Source: Gerris lacustris (Eukaryota > Arthropoda > Insecta > Hemiptera > Gerridae). From it: a stretch of DNA of 64,000 nt. Under the pieces are notes generated by a model, which saw only the letters and a list, made by a program, of their open reading frames with translations, had not been told where the DNA came from and made no database searches. Of this stretch, positions 1 to 11,435 are shown one piece after another; positions within the stretch are counted from its first letter, which is position 1, and the number at the start of each line of letters is the position of its first letter. The DNA lies in contig OX578281.1 of the NCBI GenBank assembly GCA_951217055.1, positions 29,823,101 to 29,887,100 of the forward strand. Reading direction: 5' to 3'. The position numbers were made by a program, and so were the translations under genes.

Positions 1-149
1 AGGACCTTACTACTACTAACCAAGGCAAATGTGAGGCCCCTTGCTGGAGTTGGGATATGTCCCGGAACCTCATGCATGACAAGAACGAATGGTAGCAAAT
101 CTGTATTTTGATAATTGTTTTAAATGTTCAATTTTTGATTGTTTTACAG
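1..149 (+). other. Possible 5' untranslated exon and short first intron of the zinc-finger gene
   Basis: A pyrimidine-rich tract ends in TTTTACAG at 142-149, a good splice acceptor 12 bases before the ATG at 162. A GT at 92 (GAATG/GTAGCA) could be the donor, leaving an intron of about 58 nt. The leading 91 bases would then be 5' UTR cut by the window edge. This is inferred from splice signals only. Confidence 0.4.
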
Positions 150-161
150 ATATCCTTGAAA

Positions 162-2888
162 ATGAATCCAGAACCGAGTACAAGTTTTTACAGATCAGAA
201 GGTGACTCTGTAACGAAGCTGATATTACCTAATTTCAGGATTCGCTGTGGTTCGGCAAACAAAAAGAAGAAATCTAACAGTGGATGCAACTCGGAAAATA
301 AAAAGAACCCTAATCAAAGACCAAACACTCAACAGAAAATTCAGAATTGTATTGAATCCAAAAAGAAGATTCAGACTTACAGTAAATTTAATCATTATTA
401 TTACCAAATAAGTTGCGCTAGTTATTCTAAAGTCTTATTTTATTCTTGTCGATTGTGTACTTTTTCTCTGAAGAAAAAGAAATCACTGTACAAACATTTT
501 AGAGTAAATCACCCGGATATTTTCCCTTTTCCTTGTCGATTTTGTACGTCTGGGTTTATGTTTTCAGGTATTAGAAGAAATCACGAGTTAAAATATCATA
601 CTCTTTCTTGTTCGATTTGTAAATTGAATTTTTGTTGTCAAACTAATTTGACAGAACATTGCAAAACATGTCTTTTTAGTATATTTAATAGAAATGATTC
701 TAATAATAACCCTGTTAATGTTTATAGTCAGTGTGAAACGTGTGTTTCAAAATGTAGCAATGAAATTTACCACAAGAAATATCTACCTGACCCTTATATT
801 CAAAGAAGACTGATCCAAGACCATACAGAACTTGTTTCTCCAAGTACCAATTTTAATAGTGTTGTTACGCCGAAAAAAATCAAACAAGTTAATATCAAAG
901 GCAATATCAGAAGTATGCCTCTATTAAATAGCTATGAAGATATGAACATCAATTTGGAGAGGAATAACTGTTGTGCTTGCTCTAGTCTACATAATAAATG
1001 CAAAGTTAGAGATAATAACGCTAATAATTATTGTGGTACATTGCAAGATTTATTCGGTCCTATATCTGATTCTGAATCAGAAGTGTCTATAAAAGAAGAA
1101 ATTGTTGATTTAGAATTAGAGAATGATTGGGGCAGATGTAATTCTTTACAATTATATAGTTCTTATAGAAACACTTGTGATAAAGCAACTCAAACAATTA
1201 TTAATAGTCTTTTTATGTCAAACTTAGATTCTCATCTGTGTTTATCAAACTTAGACAATCATCGGTCTTCATCAAAGTTTAATTTACACCCCTTTACATC
1301 GAACCGTTATAAAGAATCTTTTTGTTCCTATAATAACAATGATCAATATATGAAATGTTATATTTGTTCTTTCAATACATTTAAAATTGATTCAATGATC
1401 GAACATTGGTCTAAGAATCACTCCAAAATACGTATAAAAGCATTATCAGATAATTTGAATGAACTGGTAAGCCAAAAGCAAACTGAAAAGAAACAAAAAG
1501 CTCACAATAAAATTAAACAAACAGCCTGTAATGAGAAGAAACCAACAGCTCATATTAAAACCCCTCATAATAGAAAAAAAGAAATAAATCTTAATGAAAA
1601 TAAACTAACAGCTCTCAATGAAACAAGGGAAACAGATTGTTATGAAAAGAAGTTAATGGCTCCAAGTAAAGCAATAACAACACTTCTTAATGACAAAAAA
1701 GCAATGCCTCATAATGATAAGATTCTAACACCTCTTAATGAAGAGGAAGTAACAGCTGAAAAGGAACAGAAAGAAACTGATTTTTATGATGACAAAATAA
1801 TGGCTCAAAGTGCAACAAAAGAAACACTTCTTAATGACAAAAAAGCGATGCCTCATAATGATAAGATTCAAACACCTCTTAATGAAAAGGAAGTAACAGT
1901 TCAAAGTGAAAAGAAAGTAACTTCACACTTAAAAAAGAAAGAAACCAATCTGAATGTAAGGAAACTGGTGGCTCAAAGCAAAATGGAAGAATTAATTCTT
2001 AATGACAAGGAGGCAATAGCTCAAAACAATAAGATTCAAACACCTCTTAATTACGAGGAAGTAACTGCTGAAAAGGAACAGAAAGAAACTGATTTTTATG
2101 ATGACAAAATAATGGCTCAAAGTGCAACAAAAGAAACACTTCTTAATGACAAAAAACCGATGCCTCATAATGATAAGATTCAAACACCTCTTAATGAAAA
2201 GGAAGTAACAGCTCCAAAGGAACAGAAAGAAACTGATTTTTATGATGACAAAATAATGGCTCATAGTGCAACAAAAGAAACACTTCTTAACAAGAAAGCA
2301 ATGGATCATAATGAACTAGCACCTCCCAATAAAAAGAAAGTAACAACTCCAAGTATAAAGATAAAAATTTTTCTCAATAAAAACAAACTAACAGTTCAAC
2401 GTGAGACAGGAACAGCCTTCAATAAAAAGAAAGAAACAAAGCTTGATAAAAAGAAACTAACTGATCACCATGTAAAGGAAGATACAGCTCTCAATGAAAA
2501 CAAAGAAATATATAAACAGGAAAGACAAGGAACAGATTTTAATGGAAAGAAGCTAACTGCTCCAAGTGAAATAACTGAGCCACTTCTTAATGAAGAGAAG
2601 TTAGCACCTTATAATGAAAATGAAGTAACCGCCCTTAGCCAAATGAAAGAAACGCCTCTAACTGATAAGAAAGCAGTGGCTCTTAATGATATGATTCAAA
2701 CACCCCTTGATGAAAAAGAACCAATAGCTCAGAATGAAAAAAATAAAATATCCCTCAATAAAAAGAAATGTAGAGCTCAAAAGGAAGCCCTAAGCAGACA
2801 AACGCATGTAGGTCTTCGTAATGCACTACGAAGTCCTTATAAGACGTACTATTTTAGACCATCAAATAAGGTTGATTATAATAAATAG
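162..2888 (+). CDS. C2H2 zinc-finger protein with long K/E/N/T-rich repeat tail
   Basis: A single 908-codon exon. The ATG at 162 is preferred over upstream TTG codons because a splice acceptor lies just before it. Visible fingers: YSCRLC..H-x4-H (about residues 94-117), FPCRFC..H-x4-H (about 124-147), a C2HC variant starting SCSIC (about 151-173), and a separate KCYIC..H-x3-H finger near 398-421. A short acidic stretch near residue 310 contains IKEE, a sumoylation-type motif. From about residue 430 to 890 the protein is a degenerate repeat of roughly 16-17 residues (LNEKEVTA..EKKET type), including three near-identical larger blocks that each contain KEQKETDFYDDKIMA. A role in nucleic-acid binding is inferred from the fingers; the tail looks disordered. 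AATAAA overlaps the stop codon (2880-2885). No specific orthologue was recognised. The open frame is convincing, the function is not. Confidence 0.8.
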   Translation: MNPEPSTSFYRSEGDSVTKLILPNFRIRCGSANKKKKSNSGCNSENKKNPNQRPNTQQKIQNCIESKKKIQTYSKFNHYYYQISCASYSKVLFYSCRLCTFSLKKKKSLYKHFRVNHPDIFPFPCRFCTSGFMFSGIRRNHELKYHTLSCSICKLNFCCQTNLTEHCKTCLFSIFNRNDSNNNPVNVYSQCETCVSKCSNEIYHKKYLPDPYIQRRLIQDHTELVSPSTNFNSVVTPKKIKQVNIKGNIRSMPLLNSYEDMNINLERNNCCACSSLHNKCKVRDNNANNYCGTLQDLFGPISDSESEVSIKEEIVDLELENDWGRCNSLQLYSSYRNTCDKATQTIINSLFMSNLDSHLCLSNLDNHRSSSKFNLHPFTSNRYKESFCSYNNNDQYMKCYICSFNTFKIDSMIEHWSKNHSKIRIKALSDNLNELVSQKQTEKKQKAHNKIKQTACNEKKPTAHIKTPHNRKKEINLNENKLTALNETRETDCYEKKLMAPSKAITTLLNDKKAMPHNDKILTPLNEEEVTAEKEQKETDFYDDKIMAQSATKETLLNDKKAMPHNDKIQTPLNEKEVTVQSEKKVTSHLKKKETNLNVRKLVAQSKMEELILNDKEAIAQNNKIQTPLNYEEVTAEKEQKETDFYDDKIMAQSATKETLLNDKKPMPHNDKIQTPLNEKEVTAPKEQKETDFYDDKIMAHSATKETLLNKKAMDHNELAPPNKKKVTTPSIKIKIFLNKNKLTVQRETGTAFNKKKETKLDKKKLTDHHVKEDTALNENKEIYKQERQGTDFNGKKLTAPSEITEPLLNEEKLAPYNENEVTALSQMKETPLTDKKAVALNDMIQTPLDEKEPIAQNEKNKISLNKKKCRAQKEALSRQTHVGLRNALRSPYKTYYFRPSNKVDYNK

Positions 2889-3453
2889 ATTTTAATTTTT
2901 TAATTTTAATTTGGTAAAAACTATTTTAATATTAATACAAATTTTATTTTGATAAAATTAACTTTGACTTAAAATTTAATTAAAGTGTGGAGAATTCAGG
3001 TTGAAGAGAAAACTTGGACAGATTATTGTTAAACTCCTTATACTTACTTAGTCTAAAGTACTGAGAACTCAAGAGTGCAGGGGTTTGCAAAGAGCACGCC
3101 ACTCACTATAGTTAGTTCCATAAGGTATTATTACCTTTTTTAAGATCCTGTTATTCTATACATAATCTGACATTCTTAGGATATATTTTGTTCCATAAAG
3201 TGTTATTATTCTCTTAAGTAAGATCATTCTTATCTATACATAACCTGAGTTTCATAGATTTTTGTTCCACATGGAATTATTTCCTTTAGTATGAGCCCAT
3301 TCTTACCTATATATTTTTTCCACAAGGTATTATTCCTTCATATCTTATTCTTATCTATGTATAACATGATGTTCTTGGGATATTTGTGGAGTTAAGATAG
3401 GATTTAAGCAACATTTTATAAAGAATTAAAAAAATATATTAATGATTTAATTA
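2889..3453. repeat. AT-rich flank with degenerate ~95 bp tandem repeat
   Basis: From about 3115 to 3390 a unit starting TTCCATAAGGTATTATT and containing TCTATACATAA recurs three to four times with drift. No coding potential was seen. The segment may include the 3' UTR of the zinc-finger gene. Confidence 0.5.
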
Positions 3454-3604
3454 TAATTTAAATCAAATTATAATTATTATTAACTACGGGAAACAGACAG
3501 TGAAAAATACACATCCCAAAAACAAAAATACATCCCAGCGCTGGAGTGTATTTTTCACTGTCTGTTTCCCGTAGTTAATAATAATTATAATTTGATTTAA
3601 ATTA
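3454..3604. repeat. Near-perfect inverted repeat, 59 bp arms
   Basis: The arms 3454-3512 and 3546-3604 are exact reverse complements (core AACTACGGGAAACAGACAG), with a 33 bp spacer. The spacer holds a second CATCCC motif. It looks like a foldback or MITE-type element; no certain target-site duplication was found. Confidence 0.85.
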
Positions 3605-4265
3605 AAATTTAACTTTCCGTAGTATGAAAACTACCAAAAACTTAAAAAAAAAATAAAAAAAAAAAAAAAATTGAATTTTGATTTAATTATGTATATTTGT
3701 ATATTGTTAGTTTATTTCTGTTATTAAATTTAACTGTTTTAAATTAAAAGGTTATTAAAAGAAATATTTATGCATATAATATATATTTAGTGTGTGTTTA
3801 GAATGCTCAACAATTTAAAATTGAGTGTTTATATGACTATAATTTTATGAGTTATTAAAAAATCTGTTTTTTCTTTTTTAAAATAGCCTTGAAAGTCTAA
3901 AATTTGCAGTAACATTTTTTTGGTGGTTTGATTTTTTTATTTTTTTTATTTATTTTTTTATTTTTATTTTTTTTCATTTTAATCATGCATAGAAATGTAT
4001 AATGTACTAAGAAGTTTTCCTCCAATAGTAATTATAATTTTATATTGAAGAAAAACAAATGTAAGAAGTTTTTAGTGCTGATTTTTTTTGTGTTGAACTT
4101 ATTAATGTTTTTTGATACATTTCTTTTTGGTAATATTTTGTTCAATAATAAAAGATCATATCAGTTCGGAGTATAACTCTATATAATAGTTTAAAGTATT
4201 ATTTATATTTTAAAAATTGAAATTGTTGGTCAATCATGTTTATAGAGCCAATTCAATAACATCTA
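3605..4265. other. AT-rich intergenic sequence, poly-A and poly-T tracts
   Basis: Homopolymer-rich sequence (an A tract around 3645-3670, T tracts around 3930-3975). No open frame or recognisable element was seen. Confidence 0.6.
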
Positions 4266-4915
4266 ATGGTCTCTGGAAAAGAGGCCCCAACCCTCATCCA
4301 AAAAACTTTTTTGAAGGAATACAAAACAATAAAGCTACCAAAAATTAAACCCATTTGCCAGACCTATACCATTTTATTCTATTCCCAAGAACCCATTTAA
4401 TTGCTTCTTAGAAGAGGAATTAGTTTTTGTCTAAATTTTCACTCCTTTTACAGGAAATAACCATAAAATTGAGTATATTGTGGCTTCTTTAAAGAAAAAA
4501 GAAAAACTACATACTGCCCAAAAGCCCTAACCTTCATTGAACTGTTGGTTAGGGCCTTTGGCAGTTTGTTGAACTCTTGAGTGTGTAAAAAAATTTGAAG
4601 GTAAAGACATTTGAATCGTGTTTTTTTTTTGTTTTTTTTTTTGATATGGCAATGTTCGGTTGACGTAATTGGCTGACAGTACTTATGAATGTTGGGTAGG
4701 GCTTTTTTACTGAGGGTTAAGGCATTCTGCCTAAATCAACTTTAATGGTGTTAAGGGCCTTCTGATATTTTATTAATTTTTTCTAAAAAATAAATTATCT
4801 TTATAATTGATATATAGAGGGGACAGAAATACTTGGACTAATCTGAACAATAGAATAGAATTAGAATATGAAAATCTCTAAAAGTTGGGGTTAGGGCCTT
4901 TTGCCCGGAGACCAT
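4266..4915. mobile_element. MITE-like element with ~30 bp terminal inverted repeats
   Basis: The left end ATGGTCTCTGGAAAAGAGGC and the reverse complement of the right end (ATGGTCTCCGGGCAAAAGGC) match across about 30 bp with a few substitutions. An internal hairpin at about 4511-4574 (ACTGCCCAAAAGCCCTAACC and its complement) repeats the same GGGCCTT/CCTAACC theme. No coding sequence. Class not assigned. Confidence 0.6.
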
Positions 4916-5048
4916 AAAATATTATTATAGAAGGTAGAGAGACCCAGATAAAAATCTTAAGCTCAATAGATTCTGAAGCAATAATATATTCTAGAGCTCA
5001 ATAGATGCTGTAGAAATCCTTATTATTTGGGATAAGTTTCTGCGGCGA
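4916..5048. repeat. Short direct repeat AGCTCAATAGATnCTG
   Basis: AGCTCAATAGATTCTG (near 4960) and AGCTCAATAGATGCTG (near 4995) are a small direct duplication just left of the next element. Confidence 0.4.
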
Positions 5049-5422
5049 GATTCTAATAAATCTAGATCTTCTGGAGTAGACTGCGTGAGAGATTTTGTGA
5101 ATACTGATATTTCTAACCCATTACAGGGATCATTTTCAAGGGAGTTACTCATGATGAGAGTCATTAGCAACTGGTTGCAAATTACTCTTATTCATTTGCA
5201 ACCAGTTGCAAATGAATAAGAGTAATTTGCAGCCAGTTGCTAATGACTCTCATCATGAGTAAATCCCTTGAGAATGATCCCTGTAATGGGTTAGAAATGT
5301 TGCAATGACTCTCGTCCTGAGAAACTCATTTGTGAATGATCCCTGTAATGGGTTCAAAACATCGGTTTTCACAAAATCTCTCACAGAGTCTACACTGGAA
5401 GATCTAGATTTACTGGGAATCC
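5049..5422. mobile_element. Long inverted-repeat element (~375 bp)
   Basis: The outer arms share AAATCTAGATCTTC, GTGAGAGATTTTGTGAA and CCCATTACAGGGATCATT in inverted order over about 90 bp each. The centre is another hairpin (CTCATGATGAGAGTCATTAGC and its complement, with GCAACTGGTTGCAAAT palindromes), so almost the whole element can fold back. The motif AATGATCCCTGTAATGGGTT occurs twice on its right side, indicating an internal duplication. A related end recurs at 7471-7570. Confidence 0.75.
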
Positions 5423-6442
5423 TTGTTTAAAAGCCAGAAGAATGAATATAAATATCTTCCTCTTCTTCTCTAATAATATTAATTTGTTATTTATAGTAAA
5501 AAATGTTGTATTTTCTATTATATTTTTTATTATACCTTTTGCTTTGCAATATATTTTATGTTTAAATATATTTGTTTAATTTTTAATTTTGTTGTTATCA
5601 AACTTAATTAGGTAGTGGTTAAGTGTTTATATATTTTGTTTGTTTTAGAAATATTTCTTCAAATTAGTATAGATATATACAAAATAAAATTTATTTTTTA
5701 TTATAAAAAAAGGTAATAATGTGCAATTGGATTTTTTTTTTACAATTATATGGATGTGTTCTTACTTGTTAATTATCTATTTGCAAACTTTTATTTTCTT
5801 TTTAAATATAAAATTTGTTTTTCAACTTATATTGTTTTTTCTTGATTTACCTTGTATTGTTACTTTCTTCGTCATACAGTTGATTCTCTCTAATCCAATA
5901 CATATGGGACCATGCCAGTCAGATTAAATTCCCTAGTGCCCCTGTGTTTCCTAGTTTCCCCCTCTATAGTTATCTTATCTTTCACGCGGCAAATGGGGAG
6001 GTGGGGCCTCAGCCTCAGTGCCAGATTACTGGTCGTGACGGACTGGCAGAGTGTCGGCCTACAGAGACCCAACTGTACTTAGTGTATAGTGTACAGGAAT
6101 AGGCCATAAAGCCATAGTAAAAAAAGGGTTAGTTAGTTACTAATTAACTATGCTCAAATAATGTTTTACTCCTATTTCACTTAATCTTTTATATATATAT
6201 ATATTTTGATATTAATGTATAGATTAACTTGAATATTAATATCTGCCAATGGCTGATTAATCATTAATCTTTATAGAAAAATTAGGTAGGCACTGCTATT
6301 GTTTATGATTATTTTAGATCCATCTGTAAATAAGTAATATGCTGAGCTGATTAAAGCCTACATCATCCCAAAGCATATTGTTTCTGATATTTATGGCGAA
6401 TATAGAGTAATTGATACAATATTGGCTTAAGAATTACAGCTT
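5423..6442. other. Intergenic sequence with one GC-richer patch
   Basis: Mostly AT-rich with no supported gene. Around 5900-6090 a GC-richer stretch (GGCAAATGGGGAGGTGGGGC) contrasts with its surroundings and may be a fragment of an unrecognised repeat. The open frames here are short and low-complexity. Confidence 0.5.
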
Positions 6443-7390
6443 GTAACACTCATTTCAAATCAATTGCTCGCTTTACTTGCTTCAATCGCTCGCTTTACAC
6501 GTTTCGCATTACTCGCTTCAAACCCTCTCTTTATAACGTAGCTGTAATCGCTAAAAATGTTCGCTTTAATCGCTCACTTTACTTACTTAAACACTCGCTT
6601 CAATTTAACCTAGTAAAGCAAGGGTTTAAGCTAGTAAAGCGATCGTTTTAAGCAAGTAAAGCGAGGGTTTCAAGCAGGTAAATCGAGCGATTGAAGCAAG
6701 TAAAGCGAGCAATTGGTTTGAAGTGAGTAAAGCGAGGGTTTCACACAAGTAAAGCGAGCGTTTGCGTGCCATTGAAGCGGGTTAAGCGAGGAAAGAGAGG
6801 GATTGAAACGAGGAAAGTGAGCGATTGAAGCGGGTAATGCGAGCGTTTTAAGCGAGTAAAGTGAGCTATTAAAGCGAGCCTTTCAAGCTATTTGCAACAA
6901 GCTTTTTAAGCAAGTAAAATAAGCTATTGAAGCACGTAAAGCGAGCGATTGAAGAGTGTAAAGGAAGTGTTTCAAGCAGGTAAATCGAGCGATTGAAGCA
7001 AATAAAGCGAGCAATTGGTTTGAAGCGAGTAAAGCGAGGGTTTCATACGAGTAAAGCGAGTGTTTGCGAGATACTGAAGCACATGAGTAAAGCGAGCAAT
7101 TGAAGCACATGAGTAAAGCGAGCGATTGAAGCAAGGATAGCGAGCGTTTTAAGCGAGTAAAGTGAGCTATTGAATCGAGCATTTCAAGCTATTTGAAACG
7201 AGCTTTTCAAGCGAGGAAAGGTAGTGATTGAATCTAGTAAAGCGAGCTATTGAAGCAAGCGATTGAATTGAGTAAAGCGAGCGATTGAACCGAGTAGCAC
7301 ACTTTACTTGCTTGCTTAACTACCTTAAAACGCTCGCTTTACTCGCTTGAACGCTCATTTTACTGGGTTAAAACGCTTGCTTTACAAGAC
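6443..7390. repeat. Minisatellite with orientation switches
   Basis: A degenerate ~22 bp unit (AAGCAAGTAAAGCGAGCGAT type) fills nearly 1 kb. Units read as TCGCTCGCTTTACTTGCTT at about 6443-6605, flip to AAGCGAGTAAAGCGAGCG at about 6610-7300, and flip back at about 7305-7390. The 99-codon open frame on the minus strand inside it is only translation of the repeat. Confidence 0.85.
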
Positions 7391-7470
7391 GTGAGGATTA
7401 GCCACTTTACACAGATAGTTAAAGTAAACCGTTAATATCAGAAACCACCATACTCTTAAATTATGAGCAA

Positions 7471-7570
7471 CTCTTGAGAATGATCCCTGTAATGGATTCG
7501 AAATGTCAGGATTAAAAAAAATCTGTGGCGAGCTCTCCTCCAGAAGATCTAGATTTATTAAAATCCTAAC
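7471..7570. repeat. Single diverged end of the 5049-5422 element family
   Basis: It contains GAATGATCCCTGTAATGGAT, then ATCTGTGGCGAGCTC and CCAGAAGATCTAGATTTATT, in the same order as the right arm of 5049-5422 and inverted to its left arm. It could be a truncated copy, or the far end of a larger composite spanning the minisatellite. Confidence 0.65.
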
Positions 7571-8471
7571 TTATTTAAATACAATTTAAGTTTCATTGCA
7601 ATTCACATAATAAAAAAACGAAACCCTGTGTAGTGTGTAGGTATATATTTTGTTCCTAAAAAATGCATCTAATATTTAATTAATTGATTAAAACTAGTAG
7701 CAGTAGCGTAAAAAAAAAAGGATTTAATAATAATCAAAGTTGAATAAACGAAAGTATTTTATTCTTCAACCTTGACTTGACATTCACACGATAATCGCTT
7801 TTACCTTTGTCAAAAAAAGAAAAAAATCTAATAAATTAAAACGGGGGGGGGGGGGATTGAAACCTAGATCTAAAAGAAAAAGTTATCTTGAGGGAAAATT
7901 CATATTGTTACGTTAGGAAGATTGTGTCTAGAAATTTAAATTGCAATTAAAATGATTCATTACTACAAAAGGGTTTTAGAGGGGGGGGGGGGGGGGGGGG
8001 GGAGAAGTATTTAAAGGTCGATTGAGGTAGGTATTCATGGAATTTTATAAACATAGGATATAGGTCGTGGCAAGTTAACATGAAACCTACTATAGTTGCC
8101 ATGGCTACTTTTAAAAGCAAACAAGCTAACAAGGTAAGTTTCTATTATAAAAACCTTCCACTACACTGTACCATTTAACAAAAACAACAACACGCTGAAT
8201 GTTCTGACCATTTTTTTCTTTTTATAGTTAAGTGTTATTTTTGTATAATATTTATTTTTGTGAATATGTATATATAATAATAAATTAAATTTAAAAATCA
8301 AAATTGATAATATAATTTGAAATAAGCACCGCATTACGAAAAAAAAAAATAAAAGAACTGGAGTTTTTTTACTTCAATAATAAAGGTATGTACACATTTA
8401 TGGAAGAGTTGTTGTTATTTATAAAAAACATATTGTAAGAGTTATTTATTATAAAATTTATATTAGTGAAC
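7571..8471. other. Intergenic sequence with two poly-G tracts
   Basis: Runs of 13 G (7843-7855) and 22 G (7981-8002) lie in otherwise AT-rich sequence. No gene seen. Confidence 0.6.
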
Positions 8472-9687
8472 TATAGAGATGATTAGTAATGACGTCACAA
8501 GATGGCGTAAGCTTTCGATAATTTATTCGATTCGGTTTGTTGTGTTCCTTTTCCTTATCATTTGTTATCAATCCCATGTAAAATGAATGGGAGAATTTTC
8601 TTAACTTTTTAAATAATTAATTATTAAATTATTACTGATTTCTAAGACTTTTCAACCTTTGAATGTTATTATACTAAGTCTATTTTAACAATGTAAGATA
8701 AGAAAACATTAAAAATTGCCTTTCTAGTGGTTTAAAATAAGTATTATTGTGAGTGTGTTCTATGTATTGATACCGTTCGGGTCCGTTGTTATTTATTGTT
8801 TATTTTTTAAATGGTTTTTCTATTTTAGTTTGTATATTATGTCTTCCACCTCCTCGCGCGTTATGAAAATTTCATCTATACTTAATTTTTTTCGGAGGAC
8901 AAAGCTATTCTTTGTAAAAGTATGTCAGAGTAATTAAGTAATATTAAATTAATGTATTAAATTAGTTTTTAATCAAAATTTTAAACAAGTATACATGCGA
9001 CGCACTCATATCTTAAATTATCATACTCGTTATTATAAATAAACAAATAAATAAATAAATAAAACAGTCTGGTCTTTGTCTCGTCATCAACGTCTTTTTC
9101 CTAGGCTGATCACTGATCTATTTTACAGTAGATATTATGTTCCAACATCAGAGAAATATAATGCACATTGTAAGTAACCAGGAACAAAATATTATTAGCA
9201 AATAATCTTTTATTACCTGGCAGATTAAGTATCACTATCTTTCTACAAGTCCTGTATCCTGAGTATACTTCATTGAGTTTCAAAACTTGAGGAAAATTTA
9301 TTTTCGGACACACAATATGAACACGAACACACCCTGTGAATTTTTATGGCACCAGGAAATACAAAAAATCAAGTATAAAGATTAATAACTCAAATAGCTT
9401 TTTCCATGATATGACCCTTCACACAAATACTCATTTTAAATAACTGAAACGAAAGTTTTTAATGTTTTCTTTGTTACACTCGTTAAAAAAGACTTGGTAC
9501 AATAATGTTCAAAGGGTGAAAACTCTTATAAATTAATAATAATTTAATAATTAATTATTTAAAAAGTTGAGAAAATTCTCCCATTCATTTTACATGGGTT
9601 TGATAAGAGATGATAAGAAAAGGAACATAACAAACACTGAGTTAAATTTTCGAAAGCTTTCGTGACGTCACACTAATCATCTCTATA
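8472..9687. mobile_element. 1.2 kb terminal-inverted-repeat element, non-autonomous
   Basis: The left end TATAGAGATGATTAGTAATG and the right end (reverse complement TATAGAGATGATTAGTGTG) begin arms of about 160 bp. Both arms share GACGTCAC, AGCTTTCG, CATGTAAAATGAATGGGAGA and a TTAATAATTAATTATT tract. The interior (about 8640-9520) holds only short open frames and no recognisable transposase, so it is read as a non-autonomous DNA transposon. The exact target-site duplication is unclear (TA or TATA is possible). Confidence 0.8.
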
Positions 9688-11235
9688 CTTAACTATTTAA
9701 TGTACCCGGTGTCGCCCGGGGAATAGGGGAGGTTTTTAGGTATTTTTTTGTGGGGTGAGCTCGAAATAAAACTGAGAATTGTATAAAAGACAAACTCACA
9801 TACACTTTTCTATGTCGCAGGCCTGTATAAGTTAAAAAGGTTTACAATTTGAGACCTTTGACATTATTTGTTAGTATTTAGTATCTCCACCGGTTATATA
9901 CCTTAGATTGAGCTAGAAACTTCGATTTAATGTAATTTTTTTTGTAAATTTTTCACACATCCTGTTGGCGATGTTTCAAATATGTTTAGGGCAGCTTAGA
10001 CTCGTCAAATGGCACGCTTATGGCAGATAGATGAGCCAATATGCCAGATAAATTTTATGATCCTACATGTCCTGTGTGTTAAAAAATTAAATATTGTATA
10101 GAAAATGTACAGAATTTACTTAAAACGTTATTATACTTAATACGTTTTACATCTTACACTTGGTTTGTAGGGCCCCCTTGTGATGCGTGCCGCCTATGCC
10201 TAGATCCGGCCCTGTCCCATGTTTTGTGATGAAACACGAGACTGGCAGAAAAGATACCGGTGGTCATCATAACTGAAAATATTTGGAGCTCGTTGTAGAG
10301 ATATTTCCATTAATCGTGTTTCGTGTTCCTCTTCATCATTCAACAATATACTACAATAATATATACTTATTGTGCGGTATGGAACTGGAAGCTACAATTT
10401 AAGATATGCACATGTTTTCTTATCCTCTTTATTCCGTGTTCGCAGATTGTCAACTTGACATAGGGATTCAAAGATTTTGCTGTGGCTTTCGATTTCCATA
10501 AGCTGGAATTTTTCTTCTCGTGATAGGATCGTTTTTTCTAGCATAACATCAAGAAAAATTACTTAAACCCCCCTATAGGTTTATAACGGAAATAATTTTT
10601 CTTGTTCTTTGGGCAGACTTGAGTTTACTTTTTTAAAATCAGCACTGCTCCGATTTTGTCTGCAATCTTTGTCGTTACTTTTTGTAAAGTATTTTATTGT
10701 TATTGACGAATCGGATTAGCCTAGAGTTGCCAGATTTCTGAATGTAAAAACCGGGACACCCCCCCCCCTCCGGAGGGGGTCCGGGGCCCCTCCCCCGGAA
10801 ATTTTGAAATGACCTCTCAAACAGCGTCTTTTATGCATTTCTGAGGTGACATTTGATTTTAATACTTTGTCATTTGTCATAAAAGTAAACTTATGTTGTA
10901 GTTCGTTGGCAAAAAGTATTAACATAAGTACACATTTTTCTTCTAATACAAAATTAAAAAAAATAGTAATTGTAATATTATTTAAAATCTATAATAAACT
11001 GTCATTCTATGATAATCGTTTTTTCGTTGTTGCCCAACCTCAGACATTGGGGGGGGGGGGGGGGGGGTCTCCGTGGCGACGTTGTAATTGTAATGGTAAG
11101 TTGTAACTTATCAAATAATAATATGTATATGGATCCTCAATACAGTACAATATCGGTATCATATAAAAAAAAAAATCTTAGATTTATAAAATACTTCTTA
11201 TCTATAAAACTATTGTACCTTTCTTTCTAAAACTA
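9688..11235. other. Repeat-rich intergenic sequence before the assembly gap
   Basis: It begins with TACCCGGTGTCGCCCGGGGA, which looks like a repeat end. Around 10160-10220 there is GGCCCCCTTGTG and ATCCGGCCCTG, a hAT-like end style. From about 10722 the string AGAGTTGCCAGATTTCTG leads into a GC hairpin (CCTCCGGAGGGGGTCCGGGG), resembling one end of a hAT-type element like that at 27063. A 19 G run lies at 11049-11067. No gene supported. Confidence 0.5.
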
Positions 11236-11435
11236 NNNNNNNNNNNNNNNNNNNNNNNNNNNNNNNNNNNNNNNNNNNNNNNNNNNNNNNNNNNNNNNNN
11301 NNNNNNNNNNNNNNNNNNNNNNNNNNNNNNNNNNNNNNNNNNNNNNNNNNNNNNNNNNNNNNNNNNNNNNNNNNNNNNNNNNNNNNNNNNNNNNNNNNNN
11401 NNNNNNNNNNNNNNNNNNNNNNNNNNNNNNNNNNN
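11236..11435. other. Assembly gap (200 N)
   Basis: Exactly 200 N, probably a scaffold gap of unknown size, flanked by sequence with G/C homopolymers on both sides (11049-11067 and a C run at 11500-11514). Confidence 0.98.

Noticed and set aside
1992..2309. 105-codon minus-strand frame within the zinc-finger gene
   Set aside because: Shadow of the repetitive coding tail on the opposite strand.
6883..7182. 99-codon minus-strand frame rich in Leu/Ser/Ala
   Set aside because: Simple translation of the minisatellite; no start context or homologue.
9040..9066. (AAAT)n run as a retroelement poly-A tail
   Set aside because: No retroelement sequence precedes it; a simple microsatellite inside the 8472-9687 element.
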